DNA of 41,985 bases from Spirochaetia bacterium (GTDB taxonomy: Bacteria; Spirochaetota; Spirochaetia; Sphaerochaetales; Sphaerochaetaceae). The stretch covers positions 1 through 41,985 of the forward strand of contig RZYO01000010.1 of the NCBI GenBank assembly GCA_009930325.1. Direction: 5' to 3'. A program made the position numbers and the translations under genes. Of this stretch, positions 6,886-15,538 are shown piece by piece; positions within the stretch are counted from its first letter, which is position 1; the number at the start of each line of letters is the position of its first letter. A model generated the notes under the pieces. It did not search any database. It had not been told where the DNA came from and was given only the letters and a program-made list of their open reading frames with translations.

Positions 6886-8068
6886 TAACATTCTCCATCA
6901 TTTTTCTATAAACATTTTCGTACATATTTTTCTTAGGAAGATTAAAAACTCTCTGATTATTATACAAAACGCTAATATCTTGAATGATTCTTTTACATGT
7001 TTTAGTATCAATTTTTTTATTAAGATATTCATTTTTTACTTTGTTTAATAATTCTTGAAGGATATATTCATCTTCAGTTGAAGAATCTAAAACTTTAATA
7101 ATTGAAGCTAACATATTACTATTCATTTCTCTTTTATTAATAACGGATAATACAAGAGAATCTAAAGCATTATTTACTTCATTCATTTTTATTCCACTTG
7201 CACTTAAAAAGAATTTTTCAAAACTATTAATTGAAGAATCATCTAAAGTAAATGGGGCCAATATTTTAACTTGTTTTTCAATAGGTATTTGAGAAAAATT
7301 ATATCTTCTTACCCTAGATAAAATAGTTTTCATTATTCTTGAAGGATTATTACTTAATAAAATAAAATATACATTTTCATTAGGTTCTTCTAAAATCTTT
7401 AATAGACTATTTCTGACACTATCATTACTTTTTTCAATTGCTTCAATGACAACTATTCTAGCCCTTTCATTTACTAAAGTATTGGATAACCAAGTTTGCA
7501 TTGCTCTAACACCATCTACACTTATTGATGTTAGATTTTTATTACTTACTGTAATTAATGGTTTAAGTTTTTGTTGCAACGACTTTGTAAATCTCTGTGC
7601 TTCTCTTAGCTTTAATTCAATAGGGTTTTTTGCAAATTCATTTATTAATTCGCTTACTTCATAAGCAGTCTCAAACAAAGTCTTATTTTTATCTGTATAT
7701 ATTGCATTATGATAAGATAGTAAAAAAATTCTTACACTCTCAATTAAATAATTTTTTGTAAAATCAGTTCTATTTTTTGAATATTGTTGTATTGCCACAT
7801 CAATTCTATTTTCAAAATCCCTGTTAGAAATAACAACTAAATTTTGCATTATATATTTATCGTATGCTATGCATGAAGAGCAGTTACAATTAACTCCTTT
7901 TTTTTCACTTAAACAAGATAACGTTTTTGCAACTTCAATAGCAGCAGTCATTTTTGAGGAATATTGAGGGCCACAAAAAAGTGAAGAATTACTAAATGTA
8001 TTCTTTTCTATTTCTAATTCTAATATATTTGATAACTCAGGTTGAGTTTCTCTTAATTTATTGAACAT
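6878..8068 (-). CDS. holB: DNA polymerase III delta-prime-like clamp-loader subunit
   Basis: A 396-residue clamp-loader AAA+ protein, expected in the complex that loads the beta sliding clamp. The zinc-binding motif is recognisable as CNCSSC with an earlier Cys. The most conserved segment is NSLLKILEEPNENVYFILLS followed by RIMKTILSRVRRYNF, the SRC-like arginine motif of the family. The P-loop is degenerate (FCGPQYSSKMT in place of GPxGxGKT), so it should not bind ATP, as in E. coli delta prime rather than DnaX. The frame opens at a TTG at 8089, but the ATG at 8068 is preferred, with GAGGA about 12 bases ahead. It overlaps the cvpA stop and is fourth from the end of the murG operon. Confidence 0.82.
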   Translation of the reverse strand: MFNKLRETQPELSNILELEIEKNTFSNSSLFCGPQYSSKMTAAIEVAKTLSCLSEKKGVNCNCSSCIAYDKYIMQNLVVISNRDFENRIDVAIQQYSKNRTDFTKNYLIESVRIFLLSYHNAIYTDKNKTLFETAYEVSELINEFAKNPIELKLREAQRFTKSLQQKLKPLITVSNKNLTSISVDGVRAMQTWLSNTLVNERARIVVIEAIEKSNDSVRNSLLKILEEPNENVYFILLSNNPSRIMKTILSRVRRYNFSQIPIEKQVKILAPFTLDDSSINSFEKFFLSASGIKMNEVNNALDSLVLSVINKREMNSNMLASIIKVLDSSTEDEYILQELLNKVKNEYLNKKIDTKTCKRIIQDISVLYNNQRVFNLPKKNMYENVYRKMMENVNA

Positions 8069-8570
8069 TCTTAATAAAGTCCTCAGCAACGGGGATTATG
8101 GGCTCAAATAAATTTTTATATAAATAAGATTGATTTATTAAATCATTTAAATCAAATAATTTTTGATAACTTAATAACATTAATGCTACAGCACTCAAAG
8201 CTAGGACAAATACAACAGCCCAAACAAAACCCAATAATGAATTAATAGCACCTAAACCAACACCTTCAAAAACTTCTGAGAGCAAATTCCCAAGGATTAA
8301 TGTAATAATATATCCAATAAAAAAGCATAACATATAGCTTAAAAGAGAATTAATTATTAAAGGTAGTTCAAATCTCGATAATAATTGTTCACTAGCTAAA
8401 TCACTAAACATTAGCCCAACTATTAAGCCAACTAGAACAGCTGCTTTAGATGCAAAGCTTTTTGCAAAACCTTCAAAAGCCCCAGCGATCCCAGCAATTA
8501 AAACAATTGCAATTATTATTATATCAATAATATTCAAAACACTAGATCCAATACTAACTGTAAAATCCAT
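8058..8570 (-). CDS. cvpA: CvpA family membrane protein
   Basis: A 170-residue inner-membrane protein with about four hydrophobic segments (roughly 14-34, 40-58, 72-95 and 108-130), matching the CvpA/colicin V production family in length and layout. Typical features are the N-terminal NIIDIIIIAIVLIAGIAGAFEGF with its Gly-rich turn and the later GAINSLLGFVWA. Family members are linked to envelope homeostasis and bile or stress resistance, but the biochemical role is not established. AGGA precedes the ATG by about 4 bases. It sits 9 bases after murG and overlaps holB. I recall CvpA-like genes close to atoS in treponemes. Confidence 0.82.
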   Translation of the reverse strand: MDFTVSIGSSVLNIIDIIIIAIVLIAGIAGAFEGFAKSFASKAAVLVGLIVGLMFSDLASEQLLSRFELPLIINSLLSYMLCFFIGYIITLILGNLLSEVFEGVGLGAINSLLGFVWAVVFVLALSAVALMLLSYQKLFDLNDLINQSYLYKNLFEPIIPVAEDFIKNVQ

Positions 8571-8579
8571 CTTTTCCTC

Positions 8580-9704
8580 TCACTTTTTATATTCTCTTAT
8601 CTGATTATAAATCTCTTCATTAGCATCTTTTAAAATAAATTTTGAGAATACTAACTCCCTTTTCTCTATATTATCATTATTTAACATATTTTCTATGACG
8701 TCCATTAAATTCATTTCACTTTTATAAACTTCAAGCAAATTCAATTTCTTATAAAATTCTGCATTTAATACTTGCTCACCTCTACTTGTTTTATTTTCTA
8801 AAGGAATAGCTAATATATTTTTTCTAAATTGTATTAATTCATTTAAAGTATTTGCACCACATCTTGATATTACTAAGCTAGCTTTCTTATAAAGATACCC
8901 AAGCTCTTTTCCAATATGTCTAACACAAATATAACCAAATTTTGAATTATCTTGGTATGTTTTTTCACCCATTTGATGATAAATATTATATTTTGATAAA
9001 AGCAAATCCAAATTATCTTTTATTAATGTATTGATTTGCAAAGCACCAAGAGATCCTCCAACAACTAAAATTATTTCTTTATTTGAATCAAAGTTCTTTT
9101 GAATATTTAAATAAGTTGTTTTTACTTCATCTTTATATTTTAAATTATTAAATTGTAAAGAACTTTCTATTTCTTTTATATCTTTTGCTTTAAAATAATT
9201 TAAATCGCTTCGTAAAGGATTCCCACTATAATAGTATTTGGAAGAACTTTTTTCTAAATCTGTTAAAGCAAAGCCTTTTAATATTTTTGAGGCAACTCTT
9301 GAATTTAGCTTTGTAGCAAGGCCAAGAGTAATATCAGACTCATGTGTAATTATTTTTATTTTTAATTTATGAGCAGCATAAACAACAGGAACAGAAACAA
9401 AGCCCCCTTTAGAAAAGATCAAATCTGGCCTATTTTTCTTCAATATTGATTTAGCTTGATAGTAACCAATGATAATTCTAAAGATATCAATAATATTTTT
9501 TATTGAAAAATATCTTCTAAACTTGCCACATGTAATTCCATAAAATAAAATATTATTATTTTCTATAAGTGTCTTTTCAATTTCATTGTTCCTTCCAATC
9601 CAAATTGAATCAATTGAGGTATCACATTCTCTTATGTAGTCAATAATAGCTAAAGCTGGGTAAATATGTCCAAGTGTACCGCCACCTGTAAATGCAATCT
9701 TCAT
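8580..9704 (-). CDS. murG: MurG, lipid II-forming N-acetylglucosaminyltransferase
   Basis: A 374-residue GT28 enzyme that transfers GlcNAc from UDP-GlcNAc to lipid I at the inner face of the membrane, making lipid II. The N-terminal glycine loop FTGGGTLGHIYPALAI, the acceptor-domain motif FSKGGFVSVPVV, the ITHESDITLG block and the donor-domain GGSLGALQIN are all present. The usual TPG in the HESD block is TLG, a mild change. It leads the operon that ends with dinG. No Shine-Dalgarno is visible; a TATGAT hexamer lies only 11 bases before the ATG, so the leader is probably very short. MurG is separated from the main mur/fts cluster, as I recall in treponemes. Confidence 0.94.
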   Translation of the reverse strand: MKIAFTGGGTLGHIYPALAIIDYIRECDTSIDSIWIGRNNEIEKTLIENNNILFYGITCGKFRRYFSIKNIIDIFRIIIGYYQAKSILKKNRPDLIFSKGGFVSVPVVYAAHKLKIKIITHESDITLGLATKLNSRVASKILKGFALTDLEKSSSKYYYSGNPLRSDLNYFKAKDIKEIESSLQFNNLKYKDEVKTTYLNIQKNFDSNKEIILVVGGSLGALQINTLIKDNLDLLLSKYNIYHQMGEKTYQDNSKFGYICVRHIGKELGYLYKKASLVISRCGANTLNELIQFRKNILAIPLENKTSRGEQVLNAEFYKKLNLLEVYKSEMNLMDVIENMLNNDNIEKRELVFSKFILKDANEEIYNQIREYKK

Positions 9705-9863
9705 ATAATCAAAATATCATATGGTATTAAAATAAGCAATAATAGAATCAAAATGACACATAACTAGATTTTTTTTTTATTAATTTTGCATCTAATATTT
9801 ACAAGATTACAAATTATTATTATTTTTTTTATAATGTAAATAAAATATATTCTTTTGAGATTA

Positions 9864-9904
9864 GAAAAATACTCCTTTTCTAGAAGTGTTTTTCAATGTA
9901 TAAT
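9864..9904 (+). promoter_or_regulatory. secA promoter with overlapping inverted repeat
   Basis: TATAAT at 9899-9904 lies 37 bases before the secA ATG. The -35 position (9876-9881, TTTTCT) matches poorly. An inverted repeat with 10-base arms (GAAAAATACT at 9864-9873, AGTGTTTTTC at 9885-9894; one G-T pair) covers the -35 region, so a regulator bound there would block or replace -35 contacts. The rest of 9705-9940 is AT-rich spacer between divergent genes. Confidence 0.45.
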
Positions 9905-9940
9905 AACGGATATAGCCAAAAAATACGTTTGGAGAAATAA

Positions 9941-12718
9941 ATGGCCAAATCAATATTCAGAGCCCTTTTCGGTTCAAAACAGGACCGAGATGTAAAAGCG
10001 CTCATGCCCATAGTAAAAAAAGTTAATGAACAAGAGAGTTGGGCAAAATCTCTAAAAAAAGAAGATTTTTTAAATCAAACTCTTGAATTTAAGAAACAAA
10101 TTCAATCTAAAGAAAAAACATTAGACGATTTATTACCTCAAGCATTTGCTCTTGCAAGAGAAGCTGCTTATAGAGTATTAGGTCAAAGACATTATGATGT
10201 TCAGATAATGGGTGCAACAGTTTTACATCAAGGTAAGATTCTTGAAATGAAAACTGGTGAAGGTAAAACTTTAACTTGTGTACCTGCTGCTTATTTGAAT
10301 GCACTTGAAGGAAAAGGTGTACATGTTGTTACAGTTAATGACTATTTAGCTGAACGTGATGCAAAGTGGATGGCTCCTGTTTATAATTATTTAGGCCTTG
10401 ATGTTGGTGTTATTATTTCATCATTAGACAATGAGTCAAGAAAAATTAATTATAGTAGAGACATTACTTATGGAACAAACAATGAATTTGGGTTCGACTA
10501 TTTAAGAGACAATATGAAATGGTCTATGGATGATAAAATTCAACCTAAACATCATTATTGTATTATTGACGAAATTGACTCTATCTTAATAGATGAAGCT
10601 AGAACTCCATTAATTATTAGTGGGCAAGCAGAAGATGACTCAGAACAAGTTATTGGTGCTCAAAAGATTGTATCTTCATTAATTGAATGTGAAAAAGACC
10701 CATCAACTAATGATTATTATGAAATGGACCCTTTAGCTAGATTTGATAAGAACTCAGCTCCTTTTGATGAAAAAGGTGATTACAAGATTGATGAAAAAAG
10801 AAAATCTGTATCATTTACTTCTCAAGGTATGACTCATATTGAAGAATTACTTCAAAAACTCCATATAATTTCTGGCAGTTTATATGAAGGTTCTAATTTT
10901 GAATTTGTTCACTATGTAACTCAAGCTGTAAAAGCTCAAAGATTATTCCATATTGAAGTTGATTATGTAGTTCAAGATGGACAAATACAAATTGTTGATG
11001 AATTTACTGGACGTATTTTACATGGAAGACGTTATAGTGATGGTCTTCACCAAGCTATTGAAGCAAAAGAAAAGATTAAAGTTCTTGGACAAAATAAAAC
11101 TCTTGCAACAATTACTTTCCAAAACTTCTTTAGAATGTATGATAAACTTTCAGGTATGACTGGTACTGCTGAAACAGAAAGTACTGAGTTTATGAAAATA
11201 TATAAACTTGACGTTGTTGTTATTCCAACAAACAACCCAATAGCAAGAATAGATAGTCAAGATTTAATCTATTATAATGAGAAATTTAAACTAGATGCTA
11301 TTGTTACAGAGATTAAAAAAATTCATGAAACCGGGCAACCAGTATTAGTAGGTACTGTTTCAATTGAAATGAGTGAAATTATTTCTACGCTTCTTAGAAA
11401 AGTTGGAATTAAGCATGAAGTTCTAAACGCTAAAAACCATGCAAGAGAAGCTTTAATTATCGAAGAAGCTGGTGCTGTTGGAGCTGTTACTGTTGCTACT
11501 AACATGGCTGGTCGTGGTACTGACATAAAACTCGGTGGTAGCATCGAAAATATGGCAAGAAAAATTTGTGGTACTGAAGCAACTGCTGAAGAATTAGCTT
11601 TAGCTATTGAAAAAGTTAAACCACAATGGACAGTTCAATATGAAAAAGTTAAATCACTTGGTGGTTTATACATTTTAGGTACTGAACGCCACGAATCAAG
11701 ACGTATTGATAATCAGTTAAGAGGTAGATCAGGAAGACAAGGGGATCCAGGTTATAGTAAATTCTTTGTTTCTCTAGATGATACTTTAATGCGCTTATTT
11801 GCAAATGATAATCTAAAAAATATGCTTGGTAAAATAGGTATGAAAGATGGAGAACCATTAGAGCATAAAATGTTAACTGGTTCAATTGAAAGAGCACAAA
11901 AGAAAGTTGAAGAAAGAAACTTTGAAATAAGAAAACATTTATTAGAATATGATGATGTATTAAATGAACAAAGAAATTATATTTATGATAGACGTGATGA
12001 AATTCTTAGCAATGAACATTTACTTTATAAAGTTTTAGATATTTGTCATACATTAATTGATGATTTAGTTGATGAAGCTTTTAGTAAAAAAGATGGAAAA
12101 GAAATAATTAACATTATTGAATTTTCCAAAAATGATTTATTCTATGATGTAGTCCCTCTCGAAAAGAATTCTACAAGAGATCAATGGAAAGAATATCTTA
12201 AAAAATCAATTGATGATGAAATTAATTCTAAGGTAGAAATCACAACAGAAAAACCTTTCAATGATTTCTTAAGATTCCATTATTTAAGACAAATTGATTT
12301 AAGATGGCAAGACCATTTATCTATGCTTGAAGAATTAAGAGAAGCTGTAGGCCTTAGGACTTTTGCTCAAAAGAATCCTTTAGTTGAATATAAATTAGAA
12401 GGCTTTGATATATTTAATGATATGTTATTTAACATTGATAAATTTATGGCTCAGACTTTGATTAGAGTTCAAATTAAAGAGAATACTGAATCTTATCAAA
12501 AAAGAAGACCAACTAAAACTATTGAAAGACATTCTAAAGCAGCAGCATTCCAAGAACAAGCAAGTAATGCAGCTCAACAAACAAGAGCTAATAGAAATTC
12601 TAATAATAATGAAGCTCCTGTTACTGTTAAAAGGAATACTCCAAAAGTTGGAAGAAACGATCCTTGTCCTTGTGGTTCTGGCAAGAAATATAAAAATTGT
12701 TGTGGAAGACATGTTTAA
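9941..12718 (+). CDS. secA: SecA preprotein translocase ATPase
   Basis: A 925-residue motor ATPase that drives unfolded preproteins through SecYEG. Walker A is MKTGEGKTL, the DEAD-type Walker B is [21 protein letters not shown], and the second nucleotide-binding fold has [15 protein letters not shown] and [12 protein letters not shown]. The preprotein cross-linking and helical scaffold domains follow ([19 protein letters not shown]). The C-terminal zinc tail [18 protein letters not shown] has all four metal ligands, implying SecB-like or lipid interactions. GGAG precedes the ATG. It is a single-gene unit between its own promoter and a strong terminator. Length and motifs are normal for the family. 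Confidence 0.98.
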   Translation: MAKSIFRALFGSKQDRDVKALMPIVKKVNEQESWAKSLKKEDFLNQTLEFKKQIQSKEKTLDDLLPQAFALAREAAYRVLGQRHYDVQIMGATVLHQGKILEMKTGEGKTLTCVPAAYLNALEGKGVHVVTVNDYLAERDAKWMAPVYNYLGLDVGVIISSLDNESRKINYSRDITYGTNNEFGFDYLRDNMKWSMDDKIQPKHHYCIIDEIDSILIDEARTPLIISGQAEDDSEQVIGAQKIVSSLIECEKDPSTNDYYEMDPLARFDKNSAPFDEKGDYKIDEKRKSVSFTSQGMTHIEELLQKLHIISGSLYEGSNFEFVHYVTQAVKAQRLFHIEVDYVVQDGQIQIVDEFTGRILHGRRYSDGLHQAIEAKEKIKVLGQNKTLATITFQNFFRMYDKLSGMTGTAETESTEFMKIYKLDVVVIPTNNPIARIDSQDLIYYNEKFKLDAIVTEIKKIHETGQPVLVGTVSIEMSEIISTLLRKVGIKHEVLNAKNHAREALIIEEAGAVGAVTVATNMAGRGTDIKLGGSIENMARKICGTEATAEELALAIEKVKPQWTVQYEKVKSLGGLYILGTERHESRRIDNQLRGRSGRQGDPGYSKFFVSLDDTLMRLFANDNLKNMLGKIGMKDGEPLEHKMLTGSIERAQKKVEERNFEIRKHLLEYDDVLNEQRNYIYDRRDEILSNEHLLYKVLDICHTLIDDLVDEAFSKKDGKEIINIIEFSKNDLFYDVVPLEKNSTRDQWKEYLKKSIDDEINSKVEITTEKPFNDFLRFHYLRQIDLRWQDHLSMLEELREAVGLRTFAQKNPLVEYKLEGFDIFNDMLFNIDKFMAQTLIRVQIKENTESYQKRRPTKTIERHSKAAAFQEQASNAAQQTRANRNSNNNEAPVTVKRNTPKVGRNDPCPCGSGKKYKNCCGRHV

Positions 12719-12733
12719 CAACAATAATTAAAA

Positions 12734-12769
12734 CAAAAAAAGATGAGCTAAAAACTCATCTTTTTTTTA
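12734..12769. terminator. Bidirectional terminator between secA and the LytM gene
   Basis: GATGAG and CTCATC pair around a 7-base loop, with seven A on the left and eight or nine T on the right. It serves secA on the plus strand and the gene 12785-13879 on the minus strand. Confidence 0.9.
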
Positions 12770-12784
12770 TATTTTTTGATTTAA

Positions 12785-13879
12785 TTAAAAGAAAGACTCC
12801 GGATCTAGCGGAATTCCACCTTGAATTATTGCAAAATATAAAATGTTGTCTGAAGGGGAAACTGTTCCAACCTCAGAATTAATATCCACATCATCACCAA
12901 TAGATAATTGGGTAGTCTCTAAATTTCCATAAATTGTAACATAACCACCATCATGTGCAATTTTAACATTCTTCTTTCCATTTTTATTCAAAATATCGAC
13001 AACAGAGCCTTTTGCAGAAGCAACAATAATAGAGTCTGTACGAATCAAAATACCGTCTAATGTAATATCATCATTATAAAGATTATCTTCCATAAATTGC
13101 CCATATTTAGCAATTATAGTACCATTTGATGGCTTTACAAACTTATTTAAAGAAGTGTTTATCGCAGGATTAGTATTTATCTCACTCATATCTGGAATAA
13201 AAATCTTATCACCAACATCTAATCTTGTATCTGTTAATCCATTTATTTCTTGAAGAGTTTTCCAACCTAAATTAGGACAATATTCATTGGCAATAGTGGA
13301 AAGCATATCTCCCGATTGAACAACATAAAATCTTCCATTTCTATCTGGGATTGATAAAACAACACCTTCTGTTACACCACTAATATTTTTTATTTCATTA
13401 ATACTTATTAAAGTTTGTAGCTTTAATCCATATAATTTTGCAATACTATTTAAATCTTCATTTGCTTGAACAATATGATCAATAAATTGTACAGCTCCTT
13501 CTTTTGCTTTATCGCTTTTTACTTTTGAAATGTCTAAAGCTATAGTATCATTTTCTATATTTTCAATTCCTAAATTAACTTTTGTATCAGTTATATTAGT
13601 GGAAGGTATTTCTGTAGTTGGTAAAGCTGTTTCTGGCTTTACAGGATTCTCATTTTCAATAGTTTCAATACTAGTTTGTTTTGTACTAGGATTACTTTTG
13701 TTCGTATTATCATTTTTAAATTCTTTTATATATAAATATCCAGCAATTGCACTAAAAATTATTAATAAGATTAATATAAAACTCATTATTCGTGCACTTT
13801 TATTTTTCTTATTGTTTTTATTGGATGTGTTATCTTCAATATCTAAAGAACCATCCATATCAAAATTTTCTCTATTCAT
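12785..13879 (-). CDS. Membrane-anchored LysM/degenerate LytM (M23-like) protein
   Basis: A 364-residue envelope protein. A basic N terminus and one membrane segment (about 31-51) anchor it with the bulk outside. A low-complexity Thr/Asn/Glu linker follows. Two LysM peptidoglycan-binding repeats come next (about 131-178 and 184-228, the second with YVVQSGDMLSTIANEY). A LytM/peptidase M23 fold spans about 246-360. The usual zinc ligands are gone: the HxGxD motif reads LDGILI, the active-site His before the GD loop is Asn (VTIYGNL), and HLHFE reads ILYFA. It is therefore probably not a peptidase but an EnvC/NlpD-like factor that activates amidases or scaffolds at the septum. It is divergent from ftsI, which supports a division role. 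AAGG lies about 10 bases before the ATG. Confidence 0.85.
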   Translation of the reverse strand: MNRENFDMDGSLDIEDNTSNKNNKKNKSARIMSFILILLIIFSAIAGYLYIKEFKNDNTNKSNPSTKQTSIETIENENPVKPETALPTTEIPSTNITDTKVNLGIENIENDTIALDISKVKSDKAKEGAVQFIDHIVQANEDLNSIAKLYGLKLQTLISINEIKNISGVTEGVVLSIPDRNGRFYVVQSGDMLSTIANEYCPNLGWKTLQEINGLTDTRLDVGDKIFIPDMSEINTNPAINTSLNKFVKPSNGTIIAKYGQFMEDNLYNDDITLDGILIRTDSIIVASAKGSVVDILNKNGKKNVKIAHDGGYVTIYGNLETTQLSIGDDVDINSEVGTVSPSDNILYFAIIQGGIPLDPESFF

Positions 13880-13880
13880 G

Positions 13881-13918
13881 TCGACATTACCTTATTCATA
13901 CTGTACTATAAATATATC
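13881..13918 (+). promoter_or_regulatory. ftsI promoter giving a leaderless or near-leaderless mRNA
   Basis: TCGACA (13881-13886), 17 bases, then TACTAT (13904-13909). An overlapping TATAAA (13907-13912) ends exactly 6 bases before the ATG at 13919. No Shine-Dalgarno is present. On the other strand the same bases read TATAGT (13910-13905), a possible -10 for the LytM gene, so the divergent promoters may overlap. Confidence 0.45.
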
Positions 13919-15538
13919 ATGGATTCCACAAAAAAAGATAAAATTTTTAATTATGCCTTTCTATTTATAGTAATATTATTTATTTCAATTTTAATTAAAA
14001 TAGCACATCTTATGATAAGTGAAAAGGACAAAAGAGTAACATATAACGACCCAATTGTAGCACAAACAATTATTAGAGGAACAATATACGATAGAAATTC
14101 AAATATCTTAGCAATTGAAGTACCTTATTATAGCTGTAGTCTCCGTGTAGACAAAATTCAAGATTTAGAAAAAATCGCTTACATGTGTTCTCCTTATTTA
14201 AACATGAGTGTTGAAGAAATTAAATCTGTAGCATCAAATTATACTTATCAAGCTTTAATAAAAGAAAGAATTAATGATAGTAAAGTAAATTCATTTATTT
14301 CATTTATTAATGATAATAATCTACAAAATGTTGTTAAAATTGAAAAAAAATACGGAAGAGATTATCCATATAGATTCCATGCAGCTCAAAGTATTGGTTT
14401 TGTAGGTTATGATAACAATGGATTAGAAGGATTAGAAAATTCCCTTAATGAAACTCTATACCCAGGACCAGGATTAAATGAAATCATTACTTATGGAAAT
14501 GATGTATATTTAACATTAGATATGAATATACAATATCTATGTGACTTAGAAGTCCAGAGAGTTAATGCTGAATTCGAACCTGAAAGCATAGTAGCAATAG
14601 TTATGGATGCAAAAAATGGTGAAATTTTAGCTCTTTCAAGCTACCCTTGGTATGATCCAAATAACTTTAAGAACAGTAGTATAGAAGATAGAAAAAACAA
14701 TACAATATCAATGTTATATGAGCCCGGCTCGGTTTTTAAAATCTTCTCATTTGCAGCCCTTTTAGATATTAATAGTGCTAATTTTGATGAACCCTTTTAT
14801 TGTGATGGTTCATATGATTTTGAAATAAATGGACAAACTTTTACCATAAACTGTGCGCATGAACATGGAAAGGTTACAAAAGATACTATGCTAAAATACT
14901 CGTGTAATGGAGCAATTAGTAAATGGGCCTTAGAAACTGATTCTAATGAATTCTATAATAAGCTATTAGACTTTGGTTTTGATTCAAAAATTGATATACC
15001 AATGAATGGTATTGCCAGATCTAGAATTCAAAATCCAACGCTGTGGTCATTAAGATCGAAACCAACAATTGCTTTTGGACAAGAATTATTAACTACAGCA
15101 ATAAATATATCAACGGCTGCAACAGCAATAGCAAATAAGGGAATCCTTTTAGAACCTAAAATTATTAAACAAATTGAAGACAATCCTAATGATGAAGTAA
15201 ATACTAAAAGAATTATAAAAGAAAGCACTGCTCAAACTGTACTAGAATCAATGGTGAGAGCAACTGAAGAGGATGGCACTGCTGTAAAAACAAGAGTAAA
15301 TGGAGTAACAGTTGCAGCTAAGACAGGGACTGCTCAATTATTAAATGAAAAGTCGAAAAGTTATGCTGATGGTAAATCTTTAGCATCAACTATTGCAATA
15401 GTTGATGCAACTGATCCCAAATACATAATTTACTTTGCAGCAAAAGCTCCGACAATTAATTCAATTTGGGGAAGTAATGTAGCCTCCCCTGCAATAAAAA
15501 ATATAATTGAAGGACTGACTTCTCAAAATAAACTATAA
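13919..15538 (+). CDS. ftsI: FtsI-type class B penicillin-binding protein (septal transpeptidase)
   Basis: A 539-residue monofunctional DD-transpeptidase that cross-links septal peptidoglycan. It has one N-terminal membrane segment (about 11-32), a class B dimerisation domain starting at RGTIYDRN (53-60), and the transpeptidase domain with all three motifs: S271-V-F-K274 (the nucleophile, in EPGSVFKIF), S328-C-N330 and K468-T-G. Length is typical of FtsI/PBP3. It is not in its usual slot between ftsL and murF; here it is a separate single gene, divergent from the LytM factor. The start has no Shine-Dalgarno and follows a -10 hexamer by 6 bases. Its TAA abuts the stop of the convergent flhF-like gene with no bases between. 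An elongation PBP2 is less likely given the context. Confidence 0.88.
   Translation: MDSTKKDKIFNYAFLFIVILFISILIKIAHLMISEKDKRVTYNDPIVAQTIIRGTIYDRNSNILAIEVPYYSCSLRVDKIQDLEKIAYMCSPYLNMSVEEIKSVASNYTYQALIKERINDSKVNSFISFINDNNLQNVVKIEKKYGRDYPYRFHAAQSIGFVGYDNNGLEGLENSLNETLYPGPGLNEIITYGNDVYLTLDMNIQYLCDLEVQRVNAEFEPESIVAIVMDAKNGEILALSSYPWYDPNNFKNSSIEDRKNNTISMLYEPGSVFKIFSFAALLDINSANFDEPFYCDGSYDFEINGQTFTINCAHEHGKVTKDTMLKYSCNGAISKWALETDSNEFYNKLLDFGFDSKIDIPMNGIARSRIQNPTLWSLRSKPTIAFGQELLTTAINISTAATAIANKGILLEPKIIKQIEDNPNDEVNTKRIIKESTAQTVLESMVRATEEDGTAVKTRVNGVTVAAKTGTAQLLNEKSKSYADGKSLASTIAIVDATDPKYIIYFAAKAPTINSIWGSNVASPAIKNIIEGLTSQNKL

Noticed and set aside
7850-7990. Degenerate P-loop in the clamp-loader subunit as evidence of gene decay
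   Set aside because: Delta-prime subunits normally lack a working P-loop, so this is expected for the family.
11323-11897. Minus-strand open frames within secA
   Set aside because: Shadows of secA; composition follows the reverse complement of its codons.
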